From NCBI RefSeq assembly GCF_000524475.1, contig NZ_BAVQ01000006.1, positions 101,655 to 165,654 on the forward strand: 64,000 nucleotides of DNA, read 5' to 3'. This DNA comes from Tomitella biformata AHU 1821 (GTDB lineage Bacteria > Actinomycetota > Actinomycetes > Mycobacteriales > Mycobacteriaceae). A model generated the notes under the pieces. It was given only the letters and a program-made list of their open reading frames with translations. It had not been told where the DNA came from and did not search any database. The position numbers and the translations under genes are program-made. Positions 36,458 through 49,434 of this stretch are shown here, piece after piece (the stretch's first letter is position 1; each line of letters begins with the position of its first letter).

Positions 36458-37360
36458 ATGAACCCAGTCAAGCGGAATTTTGGTGGCCATCGTGCGCGTC
36501 AGATCGGCATCGGCGTGGTCGCCGCGGCCGCCGCCGTGGTGATGAGCGGGGCCACGGCGGGTGTTGCGAATGCCAATGTCGGTGACAGTCTGCCTGCCGA
36601 GTGCCTGCAGTTTTCCCGCGATGCCGGGGTGAACTGGGATGATCAGGGACCGAAATTCAATTCGATCCGGCCAGTGCCAGGTTACGAAGAACTGTGGGCG
36701 GAATTCGAGAATCGCAATAACTGCGACATTCCGGCAAAGCTCGTCTACTTCTCCCAGGACTGGAAGGTGGGCAAGGGCGCCACGGCAACGCTTCGTGTCA
36801 ATCTCGATGGCGTTGAGGGCCAGCAAGTGGTTATCGGTCCGGACAACCCCGACACGTACATCGTGCTGAATGAGAGCGGCACCCTCGCCACCGACGAGGC
36901 AGTTGCCGTTGAATGGCTCATCGGGATCCCCTGGGAGGAAACCCAGCAGGGCGGGTCCATCAACCCCGGCATGGGGATCGATTTGATCCAATCCGCACCG
37001 CTGGCGCCGTCAGATCTTGTGATTGATCCAGAGGCTCCTGCCGCAGGCGATGTCATCATGGTGCGCGGAACCGCGGAACCCGGCGTGTCCGTCTCGGTGC
37101 GCGTAGACGGCGACGAAAAGTGCGTGGCCGCAACAGACCAAGCCGGTGCGTTCTCCTGCGAAATCGGCGCACTCGCACCGGGAGCGCACCAGGTGTCCGC
37201 GGTGGCCACGGATAGCGGTGTCGAGTCGGAACCAGCCGAACCCATCGACGTGACCGTGGGGCCTGGCGTCTCGGGCAGCCCCGGTTCCCTGGGGTCCGCG
37301 GGTAGCGTGGGCTCGTCCATCGGCTTTGGATCCTTGATCGACCTCGGTTCGTCCAGCTAG
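36458..37360 (+). CDS. Secreted Ig-like domain protein
   Basis: 300 residues. The N-terminal signal peptide (Arg/Lys then hydrophobic IGIGVVAAAAAVVMSG, cleavage near ANA) is clear. A first domain of about 150 residues has a disulfide candidate pair (Cys49, Cys88); a second, about residues 187-270, resembles a bacterial Ig-like domain (VIMVRGTAEPGVSVSVRVDG). The C-terminus is Gly/Ser/Leu-rich. Exported or cell-wall associated, function unknown. I did not recognise the first domain. Confidence 0.75.
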   Translation: MNPVKRNFGGHRARQIGIGVVAAAAAVVMSGATAGVANANVGDSLPAECLQFSRDAGVNWDDQGPKFNSIRPVPGYEELWAEFENRNNCDIPAKLVYFSQDWKVGKGATATLRVNLDGVEGQQVVIGPDNPDTYIVLNESGTLATDEAVAVEWLIGIPWEETQQGGSINPGMGIDLIQSAPLAPSDLVIDPEAPAAGDVIMVRGTAEPGVSVSVRVDGDEKCVAATDQAGAFSCEIGALAPGAHQVSAVATDSGVESEPAEPIDVTVGPGVSGSPGSLGSAGSVGSSIGFGSLIDLGSSS

Positions 37361-37584
37361 AGGATGGTCGCTGCGAGGCATGAGATGTGGTGGCCTGGTC
37401 AGCGAGGCCTTGCCCTTCACGTTGGTCTGGAACCGGGTTCGCCCGCCGCGAACTATGGGCAAACCGGGGGCGGTGGTATCCGAGATAGGCCAGGATGGGG
37501 GAGCATCGAGAGGGCGGTCGGTGCGATCACCCTTGTTATCGGCCGCGTTCCGCAGTTTCTGCAGTCCACGGAAGGTGTTTCCAG

Positions 37585-39042
37585 ATGACCCAAGGCCACG
37601 ACCCCCACGCCAAGCTGACCACCGCCACCGGAACCCCGGTGCCCGACAACCAGAACGTGCAGACGGCCGGCCCGCGGGGCCCGCAGCTGCTGCAGGACGT
37701 CTGGTTTCTCGAGAAGCTCGCGCACTTCGACCGCGAGGTCATCCCCGAGCGTCGCATGCACGCCAAGGGCTCCGGCGCGTTCGGCACGTTCACCGTCACC
37801 AACGACATCAGCAAGTACACCTCCGCGAAGATCTTCTCGGAGGTTGGCAAGAAGACGGAGCTGTTCGCCCGCTTCTCCACCGTCGCCGGCGAGCGCGGGG
37901 CGGCCGACGCCGAGCGCGATATCCGCGGCTTCGCGGTCAAGTTCTACACCGAGGAGGGCAACTGGGACCTCGTCGGCAACAACACCCCCGTCTTCTTCTT
38001 CCGCGACCCGCTGAAGTTCCCCGACCTCAACCACGCCGTCAAGCGCGACCCCCGCTCCAACCTGCGCGACGCGAACAACAACTGGGACTTCTGGACCCGG
38101 CTACCGGAGTCGCTGCACCAGGTCACCATCATCATGAGTGAGCGCGGCATCCCCGCGTCGCTGCGCAACATGCACGGCTTCGGCTCGCACACGTTCAGCT
38201 TCATCAACGACGCCGGCGAGCGGCACTGGGTTAAGTTCCACCACGTCAACCAGCAGGGGATCAAGAACCTCACCGACGCCGAGGCCGAGAAGATCGTCGG
38301 CGCGGACCGCGAGAGCAGCCAGCGCGACCTGTTCGAGGCGATCGAGCGGGGCGAGTTCCCGAAGTGGAAGCTGTGCGTGCAGATCATGCCGGAGGCCGAC
38401 GCGCAGAAGGTCCCGTACCACCCGTTCGACCTGACGAAGGTGTGGCCCAAGGGCGACTACCCGCTGATCGAGGTTGGCGAGTGGGAGCTCAACCGCAACC
38501 CGGACAACTACTTCGCGGACGTCGAGCAGGCCGCGTTCAACCCGGCGAACGTGGTGCCCGGCATCAGCTTCTCTCCGGACCGGATGCTGCAGGGCCGGCT
38601 GTTCTCCTACGGTGACGCGCAGCGCTACCGCCTGGGCGTGAACAACTACCAGATCCCGGTCAACGCGCCGAAGTGTCCGGTCAGCAACTACCACCGCGAC
38701 GGCGCGATGCGCGTGGACGGCAACCAGGGCGGCACGCTGCACTACGAGCCGAACAGCTACGGCAAGTGGCAGGAGCAGCCACAGTACCGCAACCCGGCGC
38801 AGGCCGTGGGCGCGGTGGCGGATCACTTCGACTTCCGTGAGGACGACGACGACTACTTCTCGCAGCCGCGCGCGCTGTTCAACAACATGAACGGTGAGCA
38901 GAAGCAGGCGCTGTTCGACAACACCGCACGCGCCATCCAGGGCGCGTCGGATGAGGTCGTGGCACGGCACATCGCCAACTGCACCTCCTGCGACCCGGCC
39001 TACGGCGAGGGCGTGAAGAGCGCGATCGCCGCATTGGCATAG
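37585..39042 (+). CDS. katA: Monofunctional haem catalase
   Basis: 485 residues, small-subunit (clade 3) catalase. Distal His59 ([12 protein letters not shown]), Asn132 (GNNTPVFF) and proximal Tyr342 ([14 protein letters not shown]) are all present. Start ATG 37585 follows GGAAGG. A 14-bp perfect hairpin ends the gene. A damaged relative lies at 46695. Detoxifies hydrogen peroxide in the cytoplasm. Confidence 0.96.
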   Translation: MTQGHDPHAKLTTATGTPVPDNQNVQTAGPRGPQLLQDVWFLEKLAHFDREVIPERRMHAKGSGAFGTFTVTNDISKYTSAKIFSEVGKKTELFARFSTVAGERGAADAERDIRGFAVKFYTEEGNWDLVGNNTPVFFFRDPLKFPDLNHAVKRDPRSNLRDANNNWDFWTRLPESLHQVTIIMSERGIPASLRNMHGFGSHTFSFINDAGERHWVKFHHVNQQGIKNLTDAEAEKIVGADRESSQRDLFEAIERGEFPKWKLCVQIMPEADAQKVPYHPFDLTKVWPKGDYPLIEVGEWELNRNPDNYFADVEQAAFNPANVVPGISFSPDRMLQGRLFSYGDAQRYRLGVNNYQIPVNAPKCPVSNYHRDGAMRVDGNQGGTLHYEPNSYGKWQEQPQYRNPAQAVGAVADHFDFREDDDDYFSQPRALFNNMNGEQKQALFDNTARAIQGASDEVVARHIANCTSCDPAYGEGVKSAIAALA

Positions 39043-39056
39043 CGCACAGCTAGACG

Positions 39057-39088
39057 AAGGGCCGCCCACGTTGCCGTGGGCGGCCCTT
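39057..39088 (+). terminator. katA terminator
   Basis: Perfect 14-bp inverted repeat (39057-39070 with 39075-39088), TTGC loop, 15 bases after the catalase stop. Little U-tract, as is common in actinobacteria. Confidence 0.88.
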
Positions 39089-39222
39089 CTGCTGACGTCC
39101 GACAAGCGCCTCTCGGCGAGTGGTCGCTCGAAGCGACAAAGGGGTGAGCCCGGGGGCATGTGCAGACGCCAGTGATCGGTTCAACCGCGCCGCCGGCGGA
39201 TTCATTCCCGGAGGCTCTGACA

Positions 39223-39286
39223 GTCGCCTCAGTTACACCGGTTCGCTGTTGTTGCAAGCGCGGCGGATCGACGAAACTGCGGCGAG
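39223..39286. repeat. 64-bp palindromic repeat, copy D (diverged)
   Basis: Same length and register as copies A-C: GTCGCC start, GTTGCAAGCG centre, ACTGCGGCGA end; the left arm is most diverged. It lies in the 294-bp gap between katA and the transglutaminase-like gene. Nothing else was seen in that gap besides the katA terminator. Confidence 0.6.
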
Positions 39287-39336
39287 CTGGCGGTACGCTG
39301 TGACACTCATTCAAGGGAAGGCCCGAGGGGTTGGAA

Positions 39337-39948
39337 ATGACGCAGGTCGCGCCGCTGGCGCACTATCTCGCCGGCTGCGACATCGTGCAGGTCGAGGACC
39401 CTCGAATCCAGGCGCTCGCGATCGAGTTGCGCGGGGGCTCGAATGACGAAGAGTTCGCGCGTCGGGCATTCGAGCACGTCCGCGACGAGATCGCGCACTC
39501 CTTCGACGCCGACGACCCACGGGTGACGGTGACCGCGCGCGAGGTCCTCGATGCTGGCGTGGGCCTCTGCTACGCGAAGTCCCACCTGCTCGCTGCCCTG
39601 CTGCGGGCGGGCGGGGTCCCGACGGCGCTGTGCTATCAGTGGCTGGGGGAGGGCGACGATTTCATGCTCCACGGACTCGTCGCCGTGCGACTGGAAGGCG
39701 GCTGGCACCGGCAGGATGCGCGCGGGAACAAGCCGGGCGTGGACGCCCAGTTCAGCCTGGCGCAGGAGCAGTTGGCCTGGCCGGTGCGCCGGGAGCTCGG
39801 GGAACGGGATCTGCTCACCCTGCATATCGCGCCGCCCCAGAACCTTGTGCGGCTGCTGCGCTCGGTCGAGGATGTCCGGACTCTCGGCGAGGGGCGATTG
39901 GGGATTTTTCCAGCCATGTCCGACGTCACAAAATACCAGTGTCTATGA
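39337..39948 (+). CDS. Transglutaminase-like cysteine protease family protein
   Basis: 203 residues. GVGLCYAKSHLLAALLRAGGVPTALCYQ gives the catalytic Cys in the papain-like transglutaminase core; LHGLVAVRLEGGWHRQDARG supplies the His and Asp. No signal peptide, so cytoplasmic. GAGGGG six bases before ATG 39337 favours that start over the TTG at 39331. Probably cleaves or modifies peptides, but the substrate is unknown. Followed by a TetR gene after 76 bp. Confidence 0.88.
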   Translation: MTQVAPLAHYLAGCDIVQVEDPRIQALAIELRGGSNDEEFARRAFEHVRDEIAHSFDADDPRVTVTAREVLDAGVGLCYAKSHLLAALLRAGGVPTALCYQWLGEGDDFMLHGLVAVRLEGGWHRQDARGNKPGVDAQFSLAQEQLAWPVRRELGERDLLTLHIAPPQNLVRLLRSVEDVRTLGEGRLGIFPAMSDVTKYQCL

Positions 39949-40024
39949 ATCGAGACTGTACCGTATCTATATTCGTGCGACCGGCGGAACTTCTGTCGGC
40001 CTAAGTGTGAGGGCGGAGGGCACC

Positions 40025-40612
40025 GTGACGATCCCGGCCCGGGTGGGGCGCCCGCGCACTGTGGGGCTCGACCTCGACTTCCTCCTCGCCACTCAGGATC
40101 TGCTGGCCGAGGTGGGCTACGACCGCCTCTCCATGGACGCCATCGCGGTCCGGTGTGGTGCGGGCAAGGCCACGCTCTATCGGCGCTGGCCCGGCAAGAG
40201 CGAGCTGGTGGTCGACGCTGTCGCGCAGCTGCACGGTGGCTACCCGGTCCCGGACACCGGCTCGTTGCGCGGCGACTTAGTAACGATGGCCTCCACCCTC
40301 CTTGCCGCCAACGCACGCCGCGACGCCGTCGTCGCCGGCCTGATTCCGGCCATGGTGGATAACGCGGCCCTGCGAAATGCGGTTCGGAAGGCCATCGCGG
40401 AGCCGCACCAGGAGATGTTCTGCGCGATCGTCAAACATGCGCAACAGCGCGGCGAGGTCCAGCCCGGCTGCGATCTCGAGATCATCGGCGCCGTGCTGCC
40501 CGCCGTCACCTTCTATTACCCGAGGGTGCGGGACGCTTCCGCGGGCACCGAATTCGTGGAACGCGTCATCGATACGGTTTTGGTCCCTGCGTTAGCCTGG
40601 CGGGCACCGTGA
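40025..40612 (+). CDS. TetR family transcriptional regulator
   Basis: 195 residues; N-terminal helix-turn-helix GYDRLSMDAIAVRCGAGKATLYRRWPGKSELVVDAV. GGAGG five bases before GTG 40025 fixes the start; the much longer frame upstream is not coding. Overlaps the GtrA gene by GTGA. Target unknown; probably itself and gtrA. Confidence 0.93.
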   Translation: MTIPARVGRPRTVGLDLDFLLATQDLLAEVGYDRLSMDAIAVRCGAGKATLYRRWPGKSELVVDAVAQLHGGYPVPDTGSLRGDLVTMASTLLAANARRDAVVAGLIPAMVDNAALRNAVRKAIAEPHQEMFCAIVKHAQQRGEVQPGCDLEIIGAVLPAVTFYYPRVRDASAGTEFVERVIDTVLVPALAWRAP

Positions 40613-41097
40613 ACGCCTTGGCCACCCGCATGCGCGCGGACACCCGAGCCACCTACCAGTGGTTTCGTGGACGACCCATCTCCTGCCGGCTGCGCGGGGA
40701 CAACTCATCGGCGCAGTTCATCAGGTTCGTCCTGGTCGGCGGTGTCAGCAATATCGTCTACGCGGCGCTGTTCCTGCTGCTGCGCTCGGAGAGCACGATG
40801 CTCGCGAATGCCGTCGGCGTCGGGGTCAGCACGGTGCTCGCCAACGAGCTGCACCGTCAGCTCACTTTCAACGCGGCCCAGCGGGTCGGCTGGCTCGCCG
40901 GGCAGTGGGAGGCTGGCGGTCTCGCCCTGGTCGGCCTGCTGATCAGCTCGGCGGCGCTGGCTGGGGTCGGCGTCTGGATCCCGGGGCTGTCGCCCTTGTG
41001 GCAGGCGGTGATGGTGATCGCGGTCAGTGGTGTGGTCGGCGCGGGGCGGTTCCTGGCGCTGCGTGGCTTGGTTTTCTCCGTCCGCCGCGAGGCTTAG
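40609..41097 (+). CDS. GtrA-like membrane protein
   Basis: 162 residues with four hydrophobic segments in the GtrA arrangement: FIRFVLVGGVSNIVYAALF, then NAVGVGVSTVLANELHRQLTF. GtrA proteins translocate lipid-linked sugars or related substrates. GTG 40609 overlaps the TetR stop. Its stop overlaps the convergent nitroreductase gene by four bases. Confidence 0.9.
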   Translation: MNALATRMRADTRATYQWFRGRPISCRLRGDNSSAQFIRFVLVGGVSNIVYAALFLLLRSESTMLANAVGVGVSTVLANELHRQLTFNAAQRVGWLAGQWEAGGLALVGLLISSAALAGVGVWIPGLSPLWQAVMVIAVSGVVGAGRFLALRGLVFSVRREA

Positions 41098-41684
41098 AAC
41101 TCCTGGCCCCAGGCCTCACCGAAGAGAACCTCGCGCAGGGCGGGCCGACGGCGTGGCTCCAGGTCACGCTCGTTCGTGCGCTCGGCGGCTAGGTGCCCCA
41201 GCGCGATGAGCACCACCGGCTCGACGCTGTCGGGGATGTCGAATGCCTGACGCGCCCCAGCCCGGTCGAAGCCGGACATCGGATGCGCGATCAGCCCCTG
41301 CGCGACGGCCTGCAAGGAGAGCTGTGCGGTGGCGAGGCCGGCGTCGAACATCGCATAGGGCAGGTCGCCTTTCGCGTTGGACGTTGCCACCGCGCACAGC
41401 ACCAGTGCGCCCGCGGCCGGCGCCCAGCGCAGGTTCCCTCGGGTCAGGAGCGCGGCCAGCGCGGCGTGGGTGGTGTCGCCGCGCAGACCCGCCAAGAATC
41501 GGACCGGGAACGTGCCGCCCCACGACGCGGCCACGCGGGCGGCCTCGATCACGGCGAGCAGCTCCGCGCGGGTGACCTCGGCGGCCGGGTCCAGGCTGCG
41601 GGCGCTCCATCGCCCCGCGATCACCGGGTGCACCTCGACTCCTTGGGAGCGGGCAGAGTGCGGGTGGGCGGGTGGCAGGTCCAT
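41094..41684 (-). CDS. Nitroreductase family protein
   Basis: 196 residues. The RWSARSLDPAAEVTRAELLAVIEAARVAASWG N-terminus and AQGLIAHPMSGFDRAGARQAF segment fit the FMN-dependent nitroreductase family. Start ATG 41684 is taken where homology begins; the frame extends to 41768. Reduces nitro or quinone compounds using NAD(P)H. Natural substrate not deducible. Confidence 0.9.
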   Translation of the reverse strand: MDLPPAHPHSARSQGVEVHPVIAGRWSARSLDPAAEVTRAELLAVIEAARVAASWGGTFPVRFLAGLRGDTTHAALAALLTRGNLRWAPAAGALVLCAVATSNAKGDLPYAMFDAGLATAQLSLQAVAQGLIAHPMSGFDRAGARQAFDIPDSVEPVVLIALGHLAAERTNERDLEPRRRPALREVLFGEAWGQEF

Positions 41685-41805
41685 GCACTGATGATGCCTG
41701 TCGGACCCGTCCGCGCAAACAGGGTCGCAGGCCGGGTACCGTGGGGCGTTGATAAAAATGACTGACAACTAAGCATTACGTGTATTGATCTGGAGGTACG
41801 CAAGC

Positions 41806-44110
<2,305 letters not shown>

Positions 44111-44124
44111 CTCCCCGCAGCACT

Positions 44125-44181
44125 CCAACATGAAGAAGTTCCGGCCGCCACTCGCGATTCGCCGGAACTTCTTCATGTTGG
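44125..44181. terminator. 21-bp inverted repeat after asd
   Basis: Perfect 21-bp inverted repeat (44125-44145 with 44161-44181) with a 15-base loop, just after the asd stop and before the patatin gene. Probably a terminator, but the stem is longer and less GC-rich than others here. Confidence 0.7.
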
Positions 44182-44210
44182 CGGGGGTCTTCCGCACGTA
44201 CCCTTGAGGC

Positions 44211-45206
44211 ATGGCCGAGCTCAGGGCGGATCTGGTGTGCGAGGGCGGCGGAGTCCGCGGTATCGGGCTCGTTGGTGCGGTCGACGTGCTTGCCAAGGCC
44301 GGCTACCACTTTCCCCGGGTCGCGGGCTCGAGCGCCGGGGCCATCGTCGCCGCGTTCGTGGCCGCGCTGCAGCGGGCCGGTGAGCCGCTGACCAGGCTCG
44401 AGGACATGGTCAAGGCCATCGACTACCGCAAGTTCACCGACCACACCCTGCTCGGCTCGGTTCCATTGCTCGGCCCGCTCCTCGCGCTGGCGACCTCCGA
44501 CGGCATCTACAAGGGCGGCTATCTCGAGGACTACGTCGCGGGGGTCCTCAAAGACCTCGGCGTGCGAACCTTCGGCGACCTGCGGATCGAGGCGGCGCCC
44601 GGCGAAGCACTAGCCGAGAAGTACGCCTATGCGCTCGTCGTCACCGCCAGCGACTTGTCCCGCCGCCGTCTCGCCAGGCTGCCGTGGGACCTGCCCAGCT
44701 ATGGCGTCGACCCCGATGAGTTCTCGGTGGCCAAGGCCGTGCGCGCGTCGGCCGCCATCCCGTTCCTGTTCGAGCCGGTGCGGGTCAAGGGCTCGACGTG
44801 GGTGGACGGCGGGCTGCTCTCCGACTTCCCGATCGAGCTGTTCGACCGCCCGGACGCCGTCTCCCCGCGTTGGCCGACATTCGGGATCCGGCTGTCCGCG
44901 CCGCCCGGGCTCACACCGCCGACGCGGGCGGTGCGCGGACCGCTCTCGCTGGGCATCGCCGCGCTCGGCACTCTGATCAGCGACCAGGACTCCGCGTACG
45001 TCAACGACCCGTGCACGGTCCGGCGCACCATCTTCGTGCCCGCGCAGGGCGTGAGCCCCATCGACTTCGGCCTGACCCCGGCTGATGTGCAGACGCTCTA
45101 CTCGGGCGGGACCGGGGCCGCCCAGAAATTCCTCGAGAGCTGGGACTACGGCGCCTATCTCAGCGCGTGCCGCCCGGCATCGCTGTATCCGCCAGCGCCG
45201 CGCTGA
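44211..45206 (+). CDS. Patatin-like phospholipase
   Basis: 331 residues. Oxyanion loop GGGVRGIG (12-19), nucleophile Ser in GSSAG, and the Asp of the catalytic dyad in DGG (WVDGGLL). Cytoplasmic, no signal peptide. Cleaves fatty acyl esters of phospholipids or related lipids. A short 114-bp gap follows. Confidence 0.93.
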   Translation: MAELRADLVCEGGGVRGIGLVGAVDVLAKAGYHFPRVAGSSAGAIVAAFVAALQRAGEPLTRLEDMVKAIDYRKFTDHTLLGSVPLLGPLLALATSDGIYKGGYLEDYVAGVLKDLGVRTFGDLRIEAAPGEALAEKYAYALVVTASDLSRRRLARLPWDLPSYGVDPDEFSVAKAVRASAAIPFLFEPVRVKGSTWVDGGLLSDFPIELFDRPDAVSPRWPTFGIRLSAPPGLTPPTRAVRGPLSLGIAALGTLISDQDSAYVNDPCTVRRTIFVPAQGVSPIDFGLTPADVQTLYSGGTGAAQKFLESWDYGAYLSACRPASLYPPAPR

Positions 45207-45320
45207 TCTCCGCGCGGGAAGCCCCCGCGGCCACCAGGTCCGCCCGGCCGGTCGCGATGATGGTGATCCGCACGAGGGCCAAGGTAGCGGCCGCGGGCCG
45301 GGCAGGGGACGATAGGACCC

Positions 45321-46130
45321 ATGACTGCACAGGCGGGGCCCGGCGGCTGGGCGTTTCTGATGGACATGGACGGCGTGCTGGTGCAGGAGGATCACCTGAT
45401 CCCCGGCGCGGACAAGCTCCTCGCAGAGCTCACCGCCGCACAGATCCCGTTCCTGGTGCTCACCAACAACTCGATCCGCACCCCGCGGGACCTGCGCGCG
45501 CGGCTGCTGCGGAGCGGGCTCGACGTGCCGGAGGAGTCCATCTGGACCTCGGCGTTGGCGACGGCGGCGTTCCTGAACGACCAGCGCCCGCAGGGCACCG
45601 CCTACGTCGTCGGCGAGTCCGGCCTGACGACCGCGCTGCACGACATCGGCTATGTCCTCACGGACCGCGAACCGGACTACGTGGTGCTCGGCGAGACCCG
45701 AACCTACTCCTTCGAGGCGATCACCACCGCCATCCGCCTCGTCGAGCGCGGCTCCCGCTTCATCGCCACCAACCCGGACCCGACGGGCCCCTCACGGGAT
45801 GGCTCGCTGCCGGCGACGGGCGCGGTGGCGGCGTTGATCAGCAAGGCGACGGGCAGTGAGCCGTACTACGTGGGCAAGCCGAACACCCTGATGATGCGCT
45901 CGGCGCTGCGGGCGCTGGGCACGCACTCGGAGAACACCCTGATGATCGGCGACCGCATGGACACCGACGTGGTCGCGGGCCTCGAGGCGGGGCTCAAGAC
46001 GATCCTGGTGCTCAGCGGCATCTCCACCCGCGAGTCCATGGACGCGTTCCCGTATCAGCCGACGCGCGTGATCGGGTCCATCGCGGAGTTGGTCGGCAAG
46101 ACGGCTAACCCGTTCGCCAAGTCCGACTAG
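45321..46130 (+). CDS. HAD-IIA family hydrolase (NagD-like)
   Basis: 269 residues. Motif [11 protein letters not shown], motif II LTNNS, and IGDRMDTDV near the end with the C2 cap typical of NagD. Likely a phosphatase acting on a small sugar or nucleotide phosphate; specificity unknown. It ends overlapping the convergent membrane gene. Confidence 0.92.
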   Translation: MTAQAGPGGWAFLMDMDGVLVQEDHLIPGADKLLAELTAAQIPFLVLTNNSIRTPRDLRARLLRSGLDVPEESIWTSALATAAFLNDQRPQGTAYVVGESGLTTALHDIGYVLTDREPDYVVLGETRTYSFEAITTAIRLVERGSRFIATNPDPTGPSRDGSLPATGAVAALISKATGSEPYYVGKPNTLMMRSALRALGTHSENTLMIGDRMDTDVVAGLEAGLKTILVLSGISTRESMDAFPYQPTRVIGSIAELVGKTANPFAKSD

Positions 46131-46522
46131 CCGGCAGTGGGCTGGGTGCTGCCGCGCCCGGCCAGGACCAGCGCGCCGATCAGCACGAGGCTGGCGAGGA
46201 TCATCAGCACGCTCAGCCACAGCACCTGGCTGAGCCACACGAGCTGCCCGAAACCGGTCAGGACAGCGAGGGCATAGGCGATCGGCCGGGCCCAGCGCGC
46301 GCCGACGAGGTAGACGCCGCCGCCGATTATCATCAGGATGCCCCAGATGAGCAACGCCACGCCCCAGCGCTCGATGTCGAGCAGCAGCAGGCCAGACGCC
46401 TGGACGAACAGTCGGGCGGGGGCCAGCAGCGCGACCAGGCCCTCCACCGTGTGGAAGGCGCCGATCACGATCATCAGCAACCCGGCGAACAGCCCCCACT
46501 TGTTGGCAGTCTGCGTGTTCAT
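46127..46522 (-). CDS. Four-helix membrane protein (DUF7144-like)
   Basis: 131 residues with four hydrophobic helices and the motif [23 protein letters not shown], resembling the DUF7144 group often annotated as actinobacterial membrane proteins. GGAGG lies ten bases before ATG 46522. Function unknown. Divergent from the broken catalase. Confidence 0.78.
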   Translation of the reverse strand: MNTQTANKWGLFAGLLMIVIGAFHTVEGLVALLAPARLFVQASGLLLLDIERWGVALLIWGILMIIGGGVYLVGARWARPIAYALAVLTGFGQLVWLSQVLWLSVLMILASLVLIGALVLAGRGSTQPTAG

Positions 46523-46694
46523 CGGTGGAGTTCCTCCGCTGGGCTCGGTTGGCGACGGTCGGCCCCGCAGGGGCAGCTCCCACAGTATCGACATATTTCT
46601 GTGGGCTCGCATCGAGCTGATTGAAGGGTTGACCGGGCTGCCCAGGCGGCGGACCCTGGGATGAAGGGGCCGCCCAGGAAACGGAGAAACCGAC

Positions 46695-47848
46695 ATGACT
46701 GAGGCCAAGGAACCGCACACCACCACCAACGCGGGCAACCCTGTGGCGAGCGATTCGCACTCGCTCCAGGCGGGGCCTGGGGGGCCGGTGTTGCTGCACG
46801 ACCACTACCTGATCGAGAAGATGGCCCAGTTCAACCGGGAGCGGGTGCCGGAGCGCGTGGTGCACGCGAAGGGCTCGGGCGCGTTCGGTGAGCTTGTCGT
46901 CACCGGCGACGTCAGCGAGTGCACGATGGCGGGCCTATTCCAGCCGGGCACACGCACGGAGTGCCTGTTCCGCTTCTCCACCGTCGCCGGCGAGCAGGGC
47001 AGCCCCGACACCTGGCGCGACCCCCGCGGCTTCGCGATGAAGTACTACACCGAGCAGGGCAACTACGACCTCGTCGGCAACAACACCCCCGTCTTCTTTA
47101 TCCGCGACGCCATGAAGTTCTCGGACTTCATCCGCTCCCAGAAGCGGTTGCCGGACTCAGGACTGCGGGACCACAACATGCAGTGGGACTTCTGGACCGC
47201 GTCAACCCGTTCGACCTGACGAAGGTGTGGTCGCACACGGACTATCCGCTGGTCGAGGTGGGGAGGGTGACGTTGAACCGGAACCCGGAGAACTTCTTCG
47301 CGCAGATCGAGCAGGCCTCGTTCGAGCCGTCGAACGTGGTGCCCGGCATCGGCTTCTCACCCGACAAGATGCTGCTGGGCCGCGTCTTCTCCTACCCCGA
47401 CGCGCACCGCTACCGCATCGGCCCCAACTACATGGACTTGCCGGTGAACCAGCCGAAGAACCAGGTCGACACCTACGCGCAGGACGGGGCGATGCGCTAC
47501 AGCTGGAAGTCGCCAGAGAAGGCCGTGTACGCGCCCAATACCTATGGCGGGCCGCACGCAGATCCGGCGAAGGCGGGGCCAGTGGCAGCGTGGACCGCGG
47601 CTGGTGACTCTGTGGAGTTCGGCTGCTTCGACTACATCGAGCACCCCGAGGACAGCGACTGGGGCCAGGCCGGCGACCTCGTGCGCACCGTCATGGACGA
47701 CGCGGCCCGCGAGCGGCTGGTCTCCAACATCGTCGGGCACCTGCTCGACGGCGTCAGCGAGCCGGTCTTGAAGCGGGCCTTCGAGTACTGGTCCAACGTC
47801 GACGCGGACCTCGGTAGGCGCGTCGAGGAGGGTGTCCGCGCGAGTTAG
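46695..47848 (+). pseudogene. Second catalase, broken by an internal deletion and frameshift
   Basis: Frame one (46695-47219) encodes an intact catalase N-terminus through WDFWT; the C-terminal catalase sequence resumes in another frame at NPFDLTKVW. Between these, only 8 nt separate codons that are 324 nt apart in katA, so 316 nt are missing net and the frame is lost. The distal His ([11 protein letters not shown]) and haem-ligand Tyr ([14 protein letters not shown]) are still readable on either side. Missing part corresponds to katA residues 172-279. A sequencing error cannot delete 316 nt, but an assembly collapse could. Confidence 0.92.
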
Positions 47849-49428
47849 CGGACGAGCACGGTCTGCCGGTGCCAGCCCGTAGCGCCGCCGGGGATGGGCG
47901 GCGTGCGCTCCTCTACCTGGGTGTTGCCGTCGAGGTCAGTGGCGCGCACCTCGAGTACGTGGCTGCCATCGGTCGCCTCCCAGTCCCACCACCACTGCCG
48001 CCACGTGTCGATGGAATATTCGGCGGCGAGGGTGGCCAGCTGCCAGCTGCCGTTGTCCACGCGCACCTCGACCTTCTCGATGCCGCGGTGCTGTGCCCAG
48101 GCCGTGCCCGCGACCAGCAGCCGGCCGGGCACGACGGGCGCGAACGCGGTGGGCACGTCGATGCGCGACGCGGTCTTGATCGGCGCCTTCTCGCCCCAGC
48201 CTCGCGTGGTCCAGTACGCCTGGGCGCGGTCGAAGCGGGTCAGCTCCCAATCGACCACCCACTTCGTGGCGGAGACGAAGCCGTACAGCCCCGGTACCAC
48301 CTGCCGCACGGGATAGCCGTGCTCTAGCGGCAGCGGCTGCCCGTTCATCGCCACGGCGAGCATTGCGTCGCGGCCATCCATGAGGACCTCGACCGGGGTG
48401 CCGCAGGTGAAGCCGTCGACGCTGGTGGAGAGCAGCATGTCCGCGTCCGGATGGACGCCGGCCTCGGCGAGGAGCTCGCGCATCGGGTAGCCGACCCACG
48501 TGGCGTTCCCGGCGAGCGGGCCGCCGACCTCGTTGGACACGCAGGTGAGAGTGACTACCCTCTCGATCGGAGTGCGCCGGGCCAGGTCGTCCCAGCTCAA
48601 CGTCAGCTCCCGGTCCACCATCCCGTGGATCCGCAACTGCCACTCGCCGGTGGTCAGCCGCGGCACCTGCAGCGCGGTGTCGATGCGATAGAAGGTGTCG
48701 TTGGGCGTGACGAAGGTGGTGGCGCCGGTCACCCCGACGTCGGTCCCGGCGGGAATCGGCGCGGCGGCGTCCGCCGCCTTGACGAACGGGATGCGGAAGT
48801 TCAACCGGTCGGCCGTGACCGAGCGGAGCTGCCCGCCCAGATATCGTCCCGCGGCCCACGTCGCGCCGGCGATCGCGGTCGCCGTGACCGCGAGGGCCAT
48901 GAACTGCCGACGGGGCAGGGCGCCGTCGGGCGTGGCGGGTGGGAATCCGGCTGGGGGGATCCCCGCGGGCGGCAGCGCGCCGACCAGCAGTCGCAGCGTG
49001 GCGACGCCCGCGATCACCCCGGCGACGGTGGGGACCGCGAATAGCGCGTCGGCGGTGGGCCGGCTCAGCGCCGCGTACACCCCGACCAGGCCGAACAGCA
49101 CCAGCATGGCGCTGCCGATCGGGCGACGGGGCCGCTCGAGCAGCCCAGCTCCCATCGACAGCAGCACGATCAGGATCGTCATCCCGATGAACAGGGCGGG
49201 CTTGTCGTTGGTGCCGAAGGTGTGGATGGCGAACTCCCGCGCCCAGGCCGGCGTTCGGTCCACGGTGGTGGAACCGACGGCAAAGAACGGCGAGCTGGCG
49301 GGGTCGATGAGGATGGCGACCAGTTCGCCGACCCCCAGCACGACGGCCGCGGCGAGGAGCCCGGACAGCGCCCGGGCGGGGAGTCTGCGGCGGGCCCGGG
49401 GCGGCTGGAGCTCTGCGGTGTCAGTCAT
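47845..49428 (-). CDS. Molybdopterin-dependent sulfite-oxidase-family oxidoreductase with N-terminal membrane domain
   Basis: 527 residues. About five hydrophobic segments (residues 15-165) precede a sulfite oxidase-like Mo domain: [26 protein letters not shown], with the Mo-ligand Cys. The C-terminal Mo-co dimerisation domain follows. Catalytic domain probably faces outward. Start 49428 rather than the upstream start at 49542 because it lies six bases after a SigK-type -10 box, giving a leaderless mRNA. It diverges from the FAS1 lipoprotein gene. Confidence 0.92.
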   Translation of the reverse strand: MTDTAELQPPRARRRLPARALSGLLAAAVVLGVGELVAILIDPASSPFFAVGSTTVDRTPAWAREFAIHTFGTNDKPALFIGMTILIVLLSMGAGLLERPRRPIGSAMLVLFGLVGVYAALSRPTADALFAVPTVAGVIAGVATLRLLVGALPPAGIPPAGFPPATPDGALPRRQFMALAVTATAIAGATWAAGRYLGGQLRSVTADRLNFRIPFVKAADAAAPIPAGTDVGVTGATTFVTPNDTFYRIDTALQVPRLTTGEWQLRIHGMVDRELTLSWDDLARRTPIERVVTLTCVSNEVGGPLAGNATWVGYPMRELLAEAGVHPDADMLLSTSVDGFTCGTPVEVLMDGRDAMLAVAMNGQPLPLEHGYPVRQVVPGLYGFVSATKWVVDWELTRFDRAQAYWTTRGWGEKAPIKTASRIDVPTAFAPVVPGRLLVAGTAWAQHRGIEKVEVRVDNGSWQLATLAAEYSIDTWRQWWWDWEATDGSHVLEVRATDLDGNTQVEERTPPIPGGATGWHRQTVLVR

Positions 49429-49434
49429 GTGGGG

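Noticed and set aside
45158..45280. Short minus-strand frame between patatin and the HAD gene
   Set aside because: About 37 codons, mostly inside the patatin 3' end, no ribosome site and no recognisable sequence.
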